NCBI GenBank assembly: GCA_007130695.1
Contig: SLRZ01000180.1
Coordinates: 1-33,333, forward strand
DNA: 33,333 bases
Direction: 5' to 3'
From: Nitriliruptoraceae bacterium
Lineage (GTDB): Bacteria; Actinomycetota; Nitriliruptoria; Nitriliruptorales; Nitriliruptoraceae
Each line of letters starts with the position of its first letter. Position 1 is the first letter of the stretch. This document shows, in pieces, positions 17,734-27,057 of the stretch. The position numbers and the translations under genes are program-made. A model generated the notes under the pieces. It was not told the DNA's origin, made no database searches, and saw only the letters and a list, made by a program, of their open reading frames with translations.

Positions 17734-18867
17734 TCAGGCGGCGTCGAGGTGGGCGAGCACGTCACTGGCCACGAGGATCGCCACGGGGCGCCCCTCGTGG
17801 CGCACGGCCAGGATGGAGTCGCGGGTGCGCCGGAAGTGGGGCAGGACCGTCACCAGCTCCGCGTCGGCGTCCACCACACCGACGACCGGGCGCATCGTCT
17901 CGGCGACCGTGACGTGTGCCCACGACCCGTGGGGCACCGAGGCGGCCTCGTCGGGCCCGAAGGTGCCCACGACGTCGCCGTAGCCGTCCAGCACGAGACC
18001 GGGCTGCTGACTGGACGTCACCGCCGCGACGACCGTGCCCACCATCGCGCGCCCCGGGACGTGGAAGGGCACGGCCCGTGACAGGTCCCGGGCCCGCAGC
18101 CCGGCCAGCTCCAGGCGCATGCCCGCATGGAGCACCCCCATCCTGGCGGCGACCGCCACGAACGCCCCCACCGCACTCACCCACAGCCAGGCGGGGTCCC
18201 CCGGGACCGGTCCGCCCGGCAACGCACCGAGGACGCCCGCCAGGACCATCGCCGCGCCGAGGGCCTGCCCCAGCAGGCCGGACAGCCGCAGTGCCCCCGA
18301 CGCGTCCCCGGTCAGCGCCCACGCCGCGGAGCGCACCAGCGCCCCGCCGTCCAGCGGGTGGCCGGGCAGGAGGTTGAAGACCCCCAGGGTGCCGTTGACG
18401 TAGGCGAGGAAGATCAGCGTGCCACCGGCCAGCGTGGTCGTCCCCACCGCGGTCCCGGCCAGCAGCAGGCCGCCGGCCAGCAGGAGGTTGACCAGGGGAC
18501 CCGCGACCGCCACGAGGGCCTCGTCGCGCGGGTCGTCCGGCTCACGGCCGAGCTGCGTCATCCCGCCGAGGTGGAGCACGGACACCGAGGTGACCGGCAG
18601 CCGGAGCGCCCGGGCGACCAGCGCATGCGCCAGCTCGTGGGCGATCACACTGACCAGGAACGCCGCGCACGTCAGTGTGGTGACGGTCGGCGCCAACCAC
18701 CACGAACGCCAGGTCAGACCGGGTGCGAGCTGCGCGTGCAGCAGCAGCCACAGGGCCGTGAGCGTGACCAGCGCGGAGCCGCGCACCTGGACCGGCACGC
18801 CGAAGACACGGGCGATCCGCCACCCGCGCGGCGGCGGTGCGGTGCGGGAGTGCTCGACGGCGGCCAC
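17734..18867 (-). CDS. Site-2 protease family M50 membrane metalloprotease with degenerate C-terminal CBS-like region
   Basis: HEXXH-type IAHELAHALVARAL; NLLPGHPLDGG; multiple TM helices; C-terminal VAETMRPVVGVVDADAELVTVLPHFRRTRDSILAVRHEGRPVAILVASDVLAHL. Start estimated (GTG 18867). Confidence 0.85.
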   Translation of the reverse strand: MAAVEHSRTAPPPRGWRIARVFGVPVQVRGSALVTLTALWLLLHAQLAPGLTWRSWWLAPTVTTLTCAAFLVSVIAHELAHALVARALRLPVTSVSVLHLGGMTQLGREPDDPRDEALVAVAGPLVNLLLAGGLLLAGTAVGTTTLAGGTLIFLAYVNGTLGVFNLLPGHPLDGGALVRSAAWALTGDASGALRLSGLLGQALGAAMVLAGVLGALPGGPVPGDPAWLWVSAVGAFVAVAARMGVLHAGMRLELAGLRARDLSRAVPFHVPGRAMVGTVVAAVTSSQQPGLVLDGYGDVVGTFGPDEAASVPHGSWAHVTVAETMRPVVGVVDADAELVTVLPHFRRTRDSILAVRHEGRPVAILVASDVLAHLDAA

Positions 18868-18974
18868 GACGTCGATGCTACACCTCGTCCCTCGGGGCCC
18901 ACGGCGCGGGAGGGCGGGGGGTGACACGAGTAGGCTCGCCCGCGCCCCGTGGACGCCCCGAGGACGAAGGCCCC

Positions 18975-20114
18975 GTGTTGCCGGAGCTCCCCGACGCCTC
19001 CCCGGCCGTCGGCCTGACCGCCCTGACGGCCCTGGACCACGCGCGGACCCCGGCCTCCTCACACCGGCCGGCGGCCGGCGCCGGACTCGTCGCGCTCCTC
19101 GACGCCGCGCCCCAGCTGCGACGCGACATCGTCGACTCGGGCAGCCCGCTGGGTGTCGCCCGCCGTGACCTCGCGACCTGGTCCTACCCCACCAGCTTCG
19201 CCTTCGGCGGTGCCGTGCGCACCCCACTGCCCTCGGTCCGGCTCGAGAGCCGCATGCTGGTCGTGCAGTGGGCGGATCCCCAGGGGGTGACGCGCACCCT
19301 GTTGTGGGAACCCGCCGACCACGAGCGGGCGGGCTTCACCCCCTACTACGCGCGCCGGCGCGCCGGGCTCGGGCGCTCAGGGCCCGCGCGCACGGTGGTC
19401 CACGGCACCGTGCCAGGCCATCTACGGGCCCTGGGGATCGATCCCGGTGACGTCGACTACCTCGCCTTCGCCCATCTGCAGACCCAGGACGTTCGGCGGC
19501 TGCTCGGCACGACGGCGCCGGCACCGGACCTCGCGGACCACGACACCCCGCTGGAGGGCTGGTTCCCGAACGCCACGCTGCTGGTCGCCCGGCAGGAGTG
19601 GGAGGCACTCGCGCGACTCCACCCGTTGCAGGCGCCCTGGTACCAGCCCCGCACGTTCACCAGCCTGCCCGGGGACCGGGTGGGACTGCTCGACGGCGAC
19701 CGGCTCCTCGGCCCGGGGGTCGCGTTGATCGCCACCCCGGGGCGGACCGGGGGGCATACCAGTCTCGTCCTGGCCACCGAGGCGGGCGTGTGGGTGTGCT
19801 CGGGCAACGGGGTCGCGGCCGACGCGTGGGCACCCCGGGCCTCCCGGCTGCCCGGTCTGCGCGCCTGGTCGCTCTCCTGGGGCCAGGAGGTGGCTCCAGT
19901 GACGGACGGCAGCGAGTTCGCCGCCTGGCAGTACGACGCCATGATGCTCGAGGGGGCGCTGGCGGACCCCGTGCCCTCGGCGCCGTTCCCCCAGTGTCTT
20001 CCGACGGCGGAGCTCGCGGCGGGCCGGCGCTCACCGGGGCTCGGCGCGGCCCACCGCCAGCCCGGGCCGTCCCACGGCCGCATCCACGGGAGTTCGCCGG
20101 TCGCCTCGGCCTGA
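18975..20114 (+). CDS. Metallo-beta-lactamase-fold-like protein with degenerate metal motif
   Basis: VDYLAFAHLQTQDVRRLLG; PNATLLVARQEWEAL; LGPGVALIATPGRTGGHTSLVLATEAGVWVCSGNGVAAD. GTG at 18975 in frame. Confidence 0.6.
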   Translation: MLPELPDASPAVGLTALTALDHARTPASSHRPAAGAGLVALLDAAPQLRRDIVDSGSPLGVARRDLATWSYPTSFAFGGAVRTPLPSVRLESRMLVVQWADPQGVTRTLLWEPADHERAGFTPYYARRRAGLGRSGPARTVVHGTVPGHLRALGIDPGDVDYLAFAHLQTQDVRRLLGTTAPAPDLADHDTPLEGWFPNATLLVARQEWEALARLHPLQAPWYQPRTFTSLPGDRVGLLDGDRLLGPGVALIATPGRTGGHTSLVLATEAGVWVCSGNGVAADAWAPRASRLPGLRAWSLSWGQEVAPVTDGSEFAAWQYDAMMLEGALADPVPSAPFPQCLPTAELAAGRRSPGLGAAHRQPGPSHGRIHGSSPVASA

Positions 20115-20278
20115 CGGCCCGCCCGTGCCCGGAGCCCGGGACCGGACCTTCGTGACCAGACCCTTCGTGACCAGGCGACATGGCCCGTTCGTGTCACTCT
20201 CCGTCCGATCGGTCACGCACCGTTACCTTCTGCCCCCGTGCGCGTTGAGGTCCACGAGCGATCCAGGAGCCCAGACGA

Positions 20279-21604
20279 ATGCCAACCCTGCCGGCGATGG
20301 TGGCACGCCCCTCGTGGCGCGTGGTCTCGCTCGGCGCGGCGATGCTCCTGCTGCTGACCACCTGCGGCGGCACCAGTGCGGAGCGCTCCTCGTCGCTGGC
20401 CGCCCAGCCCCTGGCCGCCGACCGCGGCGGGACCGAGGCCCCTCCGACCACGACCGAGGCCGGCTCCGTCCTTCCGGACATCCAGGCCCCGGGTACCAGG
20501 ATCGAGCCCACCGGCGACGCGCTGGACACCGACGCCACCGGCGACGAGCAGCCGCGCCGCGCCCCCGCCCCCCGGCAGGTCGTCTCGCCCAACCCGCTGT
20601 CCGACGAGGTGGAACTGTTCGAGCCGGACCTGATCGTCCGGTCCGCGGACGGGAAGAACGTCTCCCAGGGCGACATCGACGGGGCGCAGTACGCCACCGG
20701 CGTCCGCGAACTGTCCGCCTCCACCACCGATGAGGAGGGCGCGGCCCACGACCTCGAGCTGATGGCCGTGGAACCCACCGGCTTCCGCCCGGTCACGCCG
20801 GAGGTCACCGCCCAGAGTCCCGAGGTCTGGCAGCGCCTGGACGAGGGCGACGTGCTGGTCCGCCACGATGTGGCCCACGAGCTCGGTCTCGAACTGGGTG
20901 AGACCATGGTCCTCGAGGGCGAGGGCGGCCGCATGACCGTGCGCATCGGGGCGCTGGCCGCCAACGGTGCGCCGCCCTTCGCGGACGTCATCGTGCCCTT
21001 CGAGGTCGCCGCCATGCTGGGGGCTCCCGGGCTCAACGCCCTGGTCGTCTCCGCTGCGGACGACCCCGAGGCCGTGGCCGACGGTCTCGAGGACCTCGGC
21101 GAGGTCGAGATCATCCGCCCCCCGGAGCCCGAGCGGACCACCAGCAAGCCCACCTCCGGCCCCGTGGAGCTCGAGCCCTTCACCTACACCTCCCGCGGTG
21201 ACGGCACCATCGCCGTCCACGGCGACTGGGTCGAGCGCAACATCGTGCCCGTCGACATCCCCGGGATGGGCACCACCCGGTGCCACCGTGCGATGGTTCC
21301 CCAGCTCTACGCCGCACTGCAGGAGATCATCGACGAGGGCCTGTACAACCACTTCAAGCCCGAGCAGTTCGGTGGGTGCTGGGTCCCGCGTCACATCCTC
21401 TGGAACCCCGACCGCGGCCTGTCGATGCACGCCTGGGGTCTGGCGATCGACTTCAACGTCCAGGACAACTGGTTCGGCGAGGAGCCCCAGATGGATCCCC
21501 GCATCGTGGCGATCTTCGAGAAGTGGGGCTTCGAGTGGGGCGGGCACTGGTCCACCCCCGACGGGATGCACTTCGAACTCGAGCGCTTCGTCGAGGTCCC
21601 CTGA
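20279..21604 (+). CDS. Secreted/lipoprotein M15-family (D-Ala-D-Ala carboxypeptidase-like) peptidase with N-terminal FtsX/MacB-like domain
   Basis: Signal-like N-terminus AAMLLLLTTCGG; M15 motif LSMHAWGLAIDFN and GMHFELERF; middle region SPEVWQRLDEGDVLVRHDVAHELGLELGETMVLEGEGGRMTVRIGAL resembles permease periplasmic domains. Confidence 0.78.
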   Translation: MPTLPAMVARPSWRVVSLGAAMLLLLTTCGGTSAERSSSLAAQPLAADRGGTEAPPTTTEAGSVLPDIQAPGTRIEPTGDALDTDATGDEQPRRAPAPRQVVSPNPLSDEVELFEPDLIVRSADGKNVSQGDIDGAQYATGVRELSASTTDEEGAAHDLELMAVEPTGFRPVTPEVTAQSPEVWQRLDEGDVLVRHDVAHELGLELGETMVLEGEGGRMTVRIGALAANGAPPFADVIVPFEVAAMLGAPGLNALVVSAADDPEAVADGLEDLGEVEIIRPPEPERTTSKPTSGPVELEPFTYTSRGDGTIAVHGDWVERNIVPVDIPGMGTTRCHRAMVPQLYAALQEIIDEGLYNHFKPEQFGGCWVPRHILWNPDRGLSMHAWGLAIDFNVQDNWFGEEPQMDPRIVAIFEKWGFEWGGHWSTPDGMHFELERFVEVP

Positions 21605-21688
21605 TCCACCGACGCGACCGGCTTCCTGCGCCGCCGGGCGCTCGCCTACGATCGCCACGCCCGATGCCGCCGCCCTCGAAGGCGTTGT

Positions 21689-22294
21689 ATGCCCACGCTC
21701 GTCCTCGTCCGTCACGGCCAGTCGCTGTGGAACCTCGAGAACCGGTTCACCGGCTGGGTCGACGTTCCCCTGACCCCCGAGGGTGAGGCCGAGGCCCGCC
21801 GTGCGGGTGAGCGGGTGTCGGGGATGTCCTTCGACGTCGCCTACACCTCCACGCTCGTGCGGGCCCAGGACACCCTGCGCCTGATGAGCGAGACCGCCGG
21901 GCTGGACCTGCCGGTGATCCGGGACCAGGCGCTCAACGAGCGCCACTACGGCGACCTGCAGGGGCTGAACAAGGCCGAGACCGCCGAGCGCTACGGCGAC
22001 GAGCAGGTGCACATCTGGCGCCGGTCCTTCGCGACCCCGCCCCCGAACGGCGAGGCGCTCAAGCACACCGCCGAGCGCACGCTGCCGTTCTTCGAGCGGG
22101 CCATCCTCGGCGACATCAAGCTGGGCAAGGACGTCCTGGTGGTCGCGCACGGCAACTCCAACCGCTCGATCGTGATGGAGCTCGACCAGTTGGGCGAGGA
22201 CGAGGTGATGGAGGTCGAACTGGCCACCGGCATCCCGCTGGTCTACGACCTCGACGTCGACGGCACCGTCCGCGGCAAGCACACGCTCGAATAG
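21689..22294 (+). CDS. gpmA: 2,3-bisphosphoglycerate-dependent phosphoglycerate mutase
   Basis: LVLVRHGQSLWNLENRFTGWVDVPLTPEGEAEA; LNERHYGDLQGLNKAETAERYGDEQVHIWRRSF; VVAHGNSNRSIVMEL. Confidence 0.95.
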   Translation: MPTLVLVRHGQSLWNLENRFTGWVDVPLTPEGEAEARRAGERVSGMSFDVAYTSTLVRAQDTLRLMSETAGLDLPVIRDQALNERHYGDLQGLNKAETAERYGDEQVHIWRRSFATPPPNGEALKHTAERTLPFFERAILGDIKLGKDVLVVAHGNSNRSIVMELDQLGEDEVMEVELATGIPLVYDLDVDGTVRGKHTLE

Positions 22295-22319
22295 CACCCC
22301 GGCCCCACGGACGGGGGCC

Positions 22320-22460
22320 GGCTGCGGCGTCCGTTGCGGCCAGGGCCTGCAGACCCAGTGCGAGACCACCCAGGTGCGCGAGCAGCACATGGGCAAGGGC
22401 GGCACCGTCGCGGTGCTCGGACTGGGGCCCATCGGCGTCAAGGTGCTCCTGCAGCCGTGA
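22320..22460 (+). pseudogene. Relic of a zinc-dependent alcohol dehydrogenase
   Basis: Frame ending TGA 22458-22460 reads CGVRCGQGLQTQCETTQVREQHMGKGGTVAVLGLGPIGVKVLLQP*: structural-zinc-lobe-like QTQCETTQVREQ joined to Rossmann GxGPIG. Confidence 0.6.
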
Positions 22461-22592
22461 GCCGGCGGCGGGTCGGCCCCCGGACCCCACGGTCAACGCT
22501 CCCCCACCACGGGTCCCACTGCCGACGAGGCGGGGCCCGCCGCTACCCTCACGGTGTTCACGACGCGTCTTCGCCGACGAGGAGCTTTCGTC

Positions 22593-23390
22593 ATGCCCGA
22601 GCCCGTGCGACCGAGTGAGGGATGGGGTGTCCTGCACCTGTTCCTGCGCGTCGACCACGCCGCGGCCGCCGACCTCGCGCCGGGCGCCGGCAAGGACCTC
22701 GCGGCGGTCCTGTCGAGGTTCTCGGAACGGCTGCAGCTGCACCCGTTCTCGGTGCTCGGCCACAAGGCCGACATCATGCTGATGGCGCTCAGCGACGACC
22801 TGACCGAGCTGCGGGCGTTGCAGACCGACGTCCTGGCCTGCGACGCGGCGCCGGCGCTCGAGCTGTCCTGGTCGTACCTGTCGCTGACCGAGGGCAGCGA
22901 CTACACGACCACCCCGGAGCAGTACCGCGAGGAGATGGCCGCCAAGGGCGTCGAGGGCGAGGACCTCGAGCGTCGCGTGGAGGAGTTCGCGGAGCGGATG
23001 GCCTCCTACCTCGAGTCCAAGCTCCACCCCCGGATGCCCGAGTGGGCGCTCGGCTGCTTCTACCCCATGTCGCACCGCCGTGAGGGCGCCGACAACTGGT
23101 ACTCGCTCGACTTCGAGGAGCGAAAGCGCCTCATGCACGACCACGGCCGCTCCGGGCGCGCCTACACGGGCAAGGTCGTCCAGCTCGTCTCCGGGTCGAC
23201 CGGCCTCGACGACTGGGAGTGGGGCGTGACGCTGTTCGCCCACGACCTCTACGACCTCAAGGACATCGTCTACAAGATGCGTTACGACGAGGCCTCGGCA
23301 CGCTACGCGGAGTTCGGCGACTTCGTGATCGGGCTGCGTCGTTCGCCCGAGGAACTGGTGACCGAGGTCGGCCTCGACCGCGGGCGGTGA
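22593..23390 (+). CDS. hemQ: Coproheme decarboxylase / chlorite dismutase-like HemQ
   Basis: YPMSHRREGADNWYSLDFEERKRLMHDHGRSGRAYTGKVVQLVSGSTGLDDWEWGVTLFAHDLYDLKDIVYKMRYDEASARYAEFGDFVIG. Confidence 0.93.
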   Translation: MPEPVRPSEGWGVLHLFLRVDHAAAADLAPGAGKDLAAVLSRFSERLQLHPFSVLGHKADIMLMALSDDLTELRALQTDVLACDAAPALELSWSYLSLTEGSDYTTTPEQYREEMAAKGVEGEDLERRVEEFAERMASYLESKLHPRMPEWALGCFYPMSHRREGADNWYSLDFEERKRLMHDHGRSGRAYTGKVVQLVSGSTGLDDWEWGVTLFAHDLYDLKDIVYKMRYDEASARYAEFGDFVIGLRRSPEELVTEVGLDRGR

Positions 23391-24808
23391 GCGCCGCCCC
23401 GCCACGACTGCACGACCCGGCACCGCTGATCAGCCGCGGGGTCGGGTTCCTGCGTCGTGAGGGCCTCGCCGAGGGCGACCGGATCGTGGTGCTGCTCGGC
23501 AACGACCCCTCGACGTTCGGGCTGCTGGCCGCGACGTGCCTCGAGGGCGTGGTGGCGGTGCCGCTCCCCGGCGACCTCGGTCCCGGTGAACTCGCCGAGA
23601 TCGTCGCCGACGCCGAGCCGACCGCGATCGTCACGCTGCCCGGGCGCGCGGCCGAACTCGCGGGGCTGGGGCCGCGGGTGATCGCCGCCGACCCCGAGGA
23701 GCTGGCCGCCGTCCCCGGCCGTGACCCGTCCGCGGACTGGCCACGCACCCGGCCGATGGCCTACACCTCGGGCACGACCGGGCGCCGCAAGGGGGTCTTC
23801 GCCGGGATCCACGACGCCGACTGGGGGCGCGAGACGATCGCCGACGAACACGAGGCCTTCGAGGGGCGCCACGGTGCCTCCCACCTGGTCGTCTCCCCGC
23901 TGTACCACTCGGGGCCGTTCCGTTTCGCGCTGGTGACCGCTCTGAACGGCGGACGGATCGCGGTCCTGGAGTCCTTCACCGCGCCCGCCTGGCGGGCCGC
24001 GTTACGGACCCTGCGCCCCGACTCGCTGTTCTGCGTGCCCACGCACCTGCACCGCCTGCTCGAACTGCCCGAGACCGCACCGGACGACCTCGCCTCGTTG
24101 GCGCTGCTCGCCCACGCCGCGGCCCCGTGCCCGGTCCCCCTCAAGGAGGAGGTCCTCGACCTCGCGCCTGAAGGGGCCGTCTGGGAGTTCTACGGCTCGA
24201 CCGAGGGCCAGTTCACGATCTGCCCGCCCGACGTCTGGCGACGCGCCCCCGGCACGGTCGGCCACGCCCGACCCGGGCGGCGGCTGGAGATCCGCGACGA
24301 CGCGGGGCTCCAGCTCCCGGTCGGCGAGGTCGGCACGGTGTGGGCCCACGTACCGGAGCATGCCCGGTTCGAGTACTGGCGCTCGCCCGACCGCACGGAA
24401 CGGGCGTGGGACGGGGACGCCTTCACCGTCGGCGACCTCGGCAGCCTCGACGAGGGCGGCCGTCTGACGTTGGCCGGTCGCCCCGGCGACCTGGTGATCA
24501 CCGGGGGCGTCAACGTCTACCCCGCGGAGGTCGAGCGCTACCTGCTCGAGGCCCCGGGGGTCGCCGAGGCGGTGGTGTTCGGCATGCCCGACGAGGACTG
24601 GGGCGAACGCCTCGAGGCGGCCGTCGTCCCCTGGCCCGGGTACGAGCCCGACGCGGAGCAGTTGCGGGCCGAGCTCGCGGCCGTGCTGGCCCGGTCCAAG
24701 GTCCCCAAGCGCATCCACGTGGTCGGCGACCTGCCCCGCACGAGCACCGGCAAGATCCGTCGTGACGGCTCGCTGAGCCGTCAGGTGCACGGCGGGGGCG
24801 CCGGGTGA
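23387..24808 (+). CDS. AMP-dependent synthetase/ligase (acyl-CoA synthetase-like)
   Basis: AYTSGTTGRRKGV; EFYGSTEG; GDLGSLDEGGRLTLAGRPGDLVITGGVNVYPAEVE; LPRTSTGKIRR. GTG start overlaps the hemQ stop. Confidence 0.92.
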   Translation: MSAAPPRLHDPAPLISRGVGFLRREGLAEGDRIVVLLGNDPSTFGLLAATCLEGVVAVPLPGDLGPGELAEIVADAEPTAIVTLPGRAAELAGLGPRVIAADPEELAAVPGRDPSADWPRTRPMAYTSGTTGRRKGVFAGIHDADWGRETIADEHEAFEGRHGASHLVVSPLYHSGPFRFALVTALNGGRIAVLESFTAPAWRAALRTLRPDSLFCVPTHLHRLLELPETAPDDLASLALLAHAAAPCPVPLKEEVLDLAPEGAVWEFYGSTEGQFTICPPDVWRRAPGTVGHARPGRRLEIRDDAGLQLPVGEVGTVWAHVPEHARFEYWRSPDRTERAWDGDAFTVGDLGSLDEGGRLTLAGRPGDLVITGGVNVYPAEVERYLLEAPGVAEAVVFGMPDEDWGERLEAAVVPWPGYEPDAEQLRAELAAVLARSKVPKRIHVVGDLPRTSTGKIRRDGSLSRQVHGGGAG

Positions 24809-25377
24809 GTGCACGGCTCGACGCCCTGCGCTCGACGCTTGCCGACCACCGGCCGGGCGACGAACGCGAGCGACGCTCGCTGGTGCGCACCCGCGCCCTG
24901 CTGGACTGGCTGCGGGATCCGTTCGACCAGCACGCCGACCCCACGCACGTGACCGGCTCGGCGATCGTCCTGGACGGCGACGGGCGCACCCTGCTGCACC
25001 GCCACAAGCGGCTCGGGATCTGGCTCCAGCCCGGCGGGCACCTCGAGGAGGGCGAGGCCCCCGCCGACGCCGCGGTGCGCGAGACCCTCGAGGAGACCGG
25101 GGTGGACGCGCACCATCCGGCCGGGGGTCCGCGGCTGGTCCACGTCGACGTCCACGAGGGCCCACGGGGCCACGTCCACCTCGACCTGCGCTACCTGCTG
25201 CTGGCCGACGGCGCCGGACCACTGCGGCCGGCGGCCGGCGAGTCCCCGACCGTGGCCTGGGTCGACCACGGCACGGCGCGGCGCCGTTCGGACGCGTCCC
25301 TGCTCGCCGCGCTCGGGGCGGCGACGGCCGCCCACCGCGAGGGCGGGGTCACCACACCGCCAGGTGGTCCTCGGTGA
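24805..25377 (+). CDS. NUDIX hydrolase
   Basis: Nudix box GGHLEEGEAPADAAVRETLEETGV; GTG start overlaps the ligase stop. Confidence 0.93.
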   Translation: MSARLDALRSTLADHRPGDERERRSLVRTRALLDWLRDPFDQHADPTHVTGSAIVLDGDGRTLLHRHKRLGIWLQPGGHLEEGEAPADAAVRETLEETGVDAHHPAGGPRLVHVDVHEGPRGHVHLDLRYLLLADGAGPLRPAAGESPTVAWVDHGTARRRSDASLLAALGAATAAHREGGVTTPPGGPR

Positions 25378-26326
25378 CCCCCGAGAGGGTGACGGGTACG
25401 ACCCGGCCGTCCGGATCCGGCAGCGTGCCCACGAAGCGGCCGATCGGCTGGACGTAACGGGACCGGAGCACGAGCATGTTCTCGTCGGCGGCGCGTACCC
25501 CCTCGGGTTCGAAGCGCAGGGCCCAGCCGGGCCCGGAGACGCGCCACTGCCCCTCGGGCAGATCCTGGGGCGCGAGGCGCTCGACGTCCAGCGGGTGGGG
25601 CCGCCCCTCCCACCACAGGAGATCCTCGCCGGGTCCCTCGCCGTTCATGCCCGTGGAGGCGTTGAGTCCCACGCGGCGTCCATCGGCGTCCGTCCCGGCC
25701 CCTGCCGCCCAGCGCCAGGTGGTCCGACGGTCCTGCCGCCCGCTGGTCCAGTCCCGCCAGCCTCCCGCGTCCTCGCCCAGGTCGTACTGCGCGGCGCCGA
25801 GCGCGATCCGACCGCTGACGGCGTTGCCGGCCGCCTTCTGGGTCACGTTCCACCCGCCCCGCGGGGTCGCGGTGCTGAGCACGACCGGGGCGACGGGCTG
25901 TTTGCCACGGACCCGGACGGCCAGGCGTCCACCCGCCACCGGCACGTCGAGGTCGAGGCCGCCGTCGCCCAGCAGGTCCATCCGCGCATCCCGGCTCCGC
26001 AGCCCGGCCCCCCCGGCTGGGGTCGCAGCGACCCACGCGCCCCGTCCCAGTGGACGTCGGGTCTCCCAGGTGACGGTCCGTCCCCCCATGCTCGCCCAGG
26101 CGAAGGCCACCGCCACGGCGCCGAGATCGACCACCGCGGCCCCGACCGCGAGCAGGCCGTCCTGCGCCCGCCCATCGGCGGCCCCGACGTAGTACCAGCG
26201 CCGGACACGACCACCGCGCGCTCCGACCGGTACGGGATCGGTGGGTAGTTCGCCCACCCACCGTCCCCGGGCCAGCCGTCCGTGCGGGTCGGTGAGGGTG
26301 GCGGGCAGCGGGTGGAGCGTGGTCAT
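25349..26326 (-). CDS. DUF2804-like protein
   Basis: QYDLGEDAGGWRDWTSGRQDRRTTWRWAAGAGTDADGRRVGLNASTGMNGEGPGEDLLWWEGRPHPLDVERL; ATG overlaps the nucS stop (ATGA). Confidence 0.65.
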   Translation of the reverse strand: MTTLHPLPATLTDPHGRLARGRWVGELPTDPVPVGARGGRVRRWYYVGAADGRAQDGLLAVGAAVVDLGAVAVAFAWASMGGRTVTWETRRPLGRGAWVAATPAGGAGLRSRDARMDLLGDGGLDLDVPVAGGRLAVRVRGKQPVAPVVLSTATPRGGWNVTQKAAGNAVSGRIALGAAQYDLGEDAGGWRDWTSGRQDRRTTWRWAAGAGTDADGRRVGLNASTGMNGEGPGEDLLWWEGRPHPLDVERLAPQDLPEGQWRVSGPGWALRFEPEGVRAADENMLVLRSRYVQPIGRFVGTLPDPDGRVVPVTLSGVTEDHLAVW

Positions 26327-26985
26327 CAGAACAGCCGCAGGTGGACGTCGTCCTCGCCGCGCAGTCGCGACAGATCCACCTCGACGCACCCGATGCCCCG
26401 GGACTCGGCCAGGACCCGCGCCTGGGGCTTGACCACCGTCGCCGCGAACAGCCCGCGGACCGGAGCGATCAACGGGTCGCGCTGCATGCGTTCGAGATAG
26501 CGGGTCAACTGCTCGACGCCGTCGATCTCCCCGATCCGCTTGATCTCCACGGCCACGGCCGCACCGTCGTCGTCCCGGCACAACAGGTCCACCGGCCCGA
26601 GGTCCGTCCGGAACTCGCGCTGCACGCACGTCAACCCGGCTTCGAGATGGCCCGGATGGTCGGCCAGCAGCTCCTGCAGCTCGCGCTCCACCCCGTCCAG
26701 GGTGAGTCCGCGCTCGGTGTCGAGCTCGTGGGCGACGTCGGTGAACACCTCCTCGAAGTCGATCGTGAGGCGCTCCCCCTTCGGGTTCGTCACGATCCAC
26801 CGCTCCCCCTCGTCGAGGAGGGTGTTGGGTGCGTTCATCCAGTTCACCGGCTTGTAGGCGCCCACGTCGGCGTGGATGGCGACACAGCCGTCCGCCTTGA
26901 CCATGACGAGACGGACCGCGGACGTCAGGGTGGACGACAGGCGGCCGTCGTAGGTGGCGGCGCAGCGCGCGACGAGGAGACGCAT
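26326..26985 (-). CDS. nucS: Endonuclease NucS/EndoMS
   Basis: MRLLVARCAATYDGRLSSTLTSAVRLVMVKADGCVAIHADVGAYKPVNWMNAPNTL; nuclease core GPVDLLCRDDDGAAVAVEIKRIG; C-terminal DDVHLRLF clamp-binding-like tail. Confidence 0.95.
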   Translation of the reverse strand: MRLLVARCAATYDGRLSSTLTSAVRLVMVKADGCVAIHADVGAYKPVNWMNAPNTLLDEGERWIVTNPKGERLTIDFEEVFTDVAHELDTERGLTLDGVERELQELLADHPGHLEAGLTCVQREFRTDLGPVDLLCRDDDGAAVAVEIKRIGEIDGVEQLTRYLERMQRDPLIAPVRGLFAATVVKPQARVLAESRGIGCVEVDLSRLRGEDDVHLRLF

Positions 26986-27057
26986 GATCGGGGCGGACGG
27001 TAGCCGGCCGCGACGGGGTCGACCAAGGGACCTTCAAGGTCCGCGTCCCGATGGCCG

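Noticed and set aside
20213-22441. 742-aa minus-strand ORF antisense to the M15 peptidase and gpmA
   Set aside because: Shadow ORF crossing two recognised plus-strand genes.
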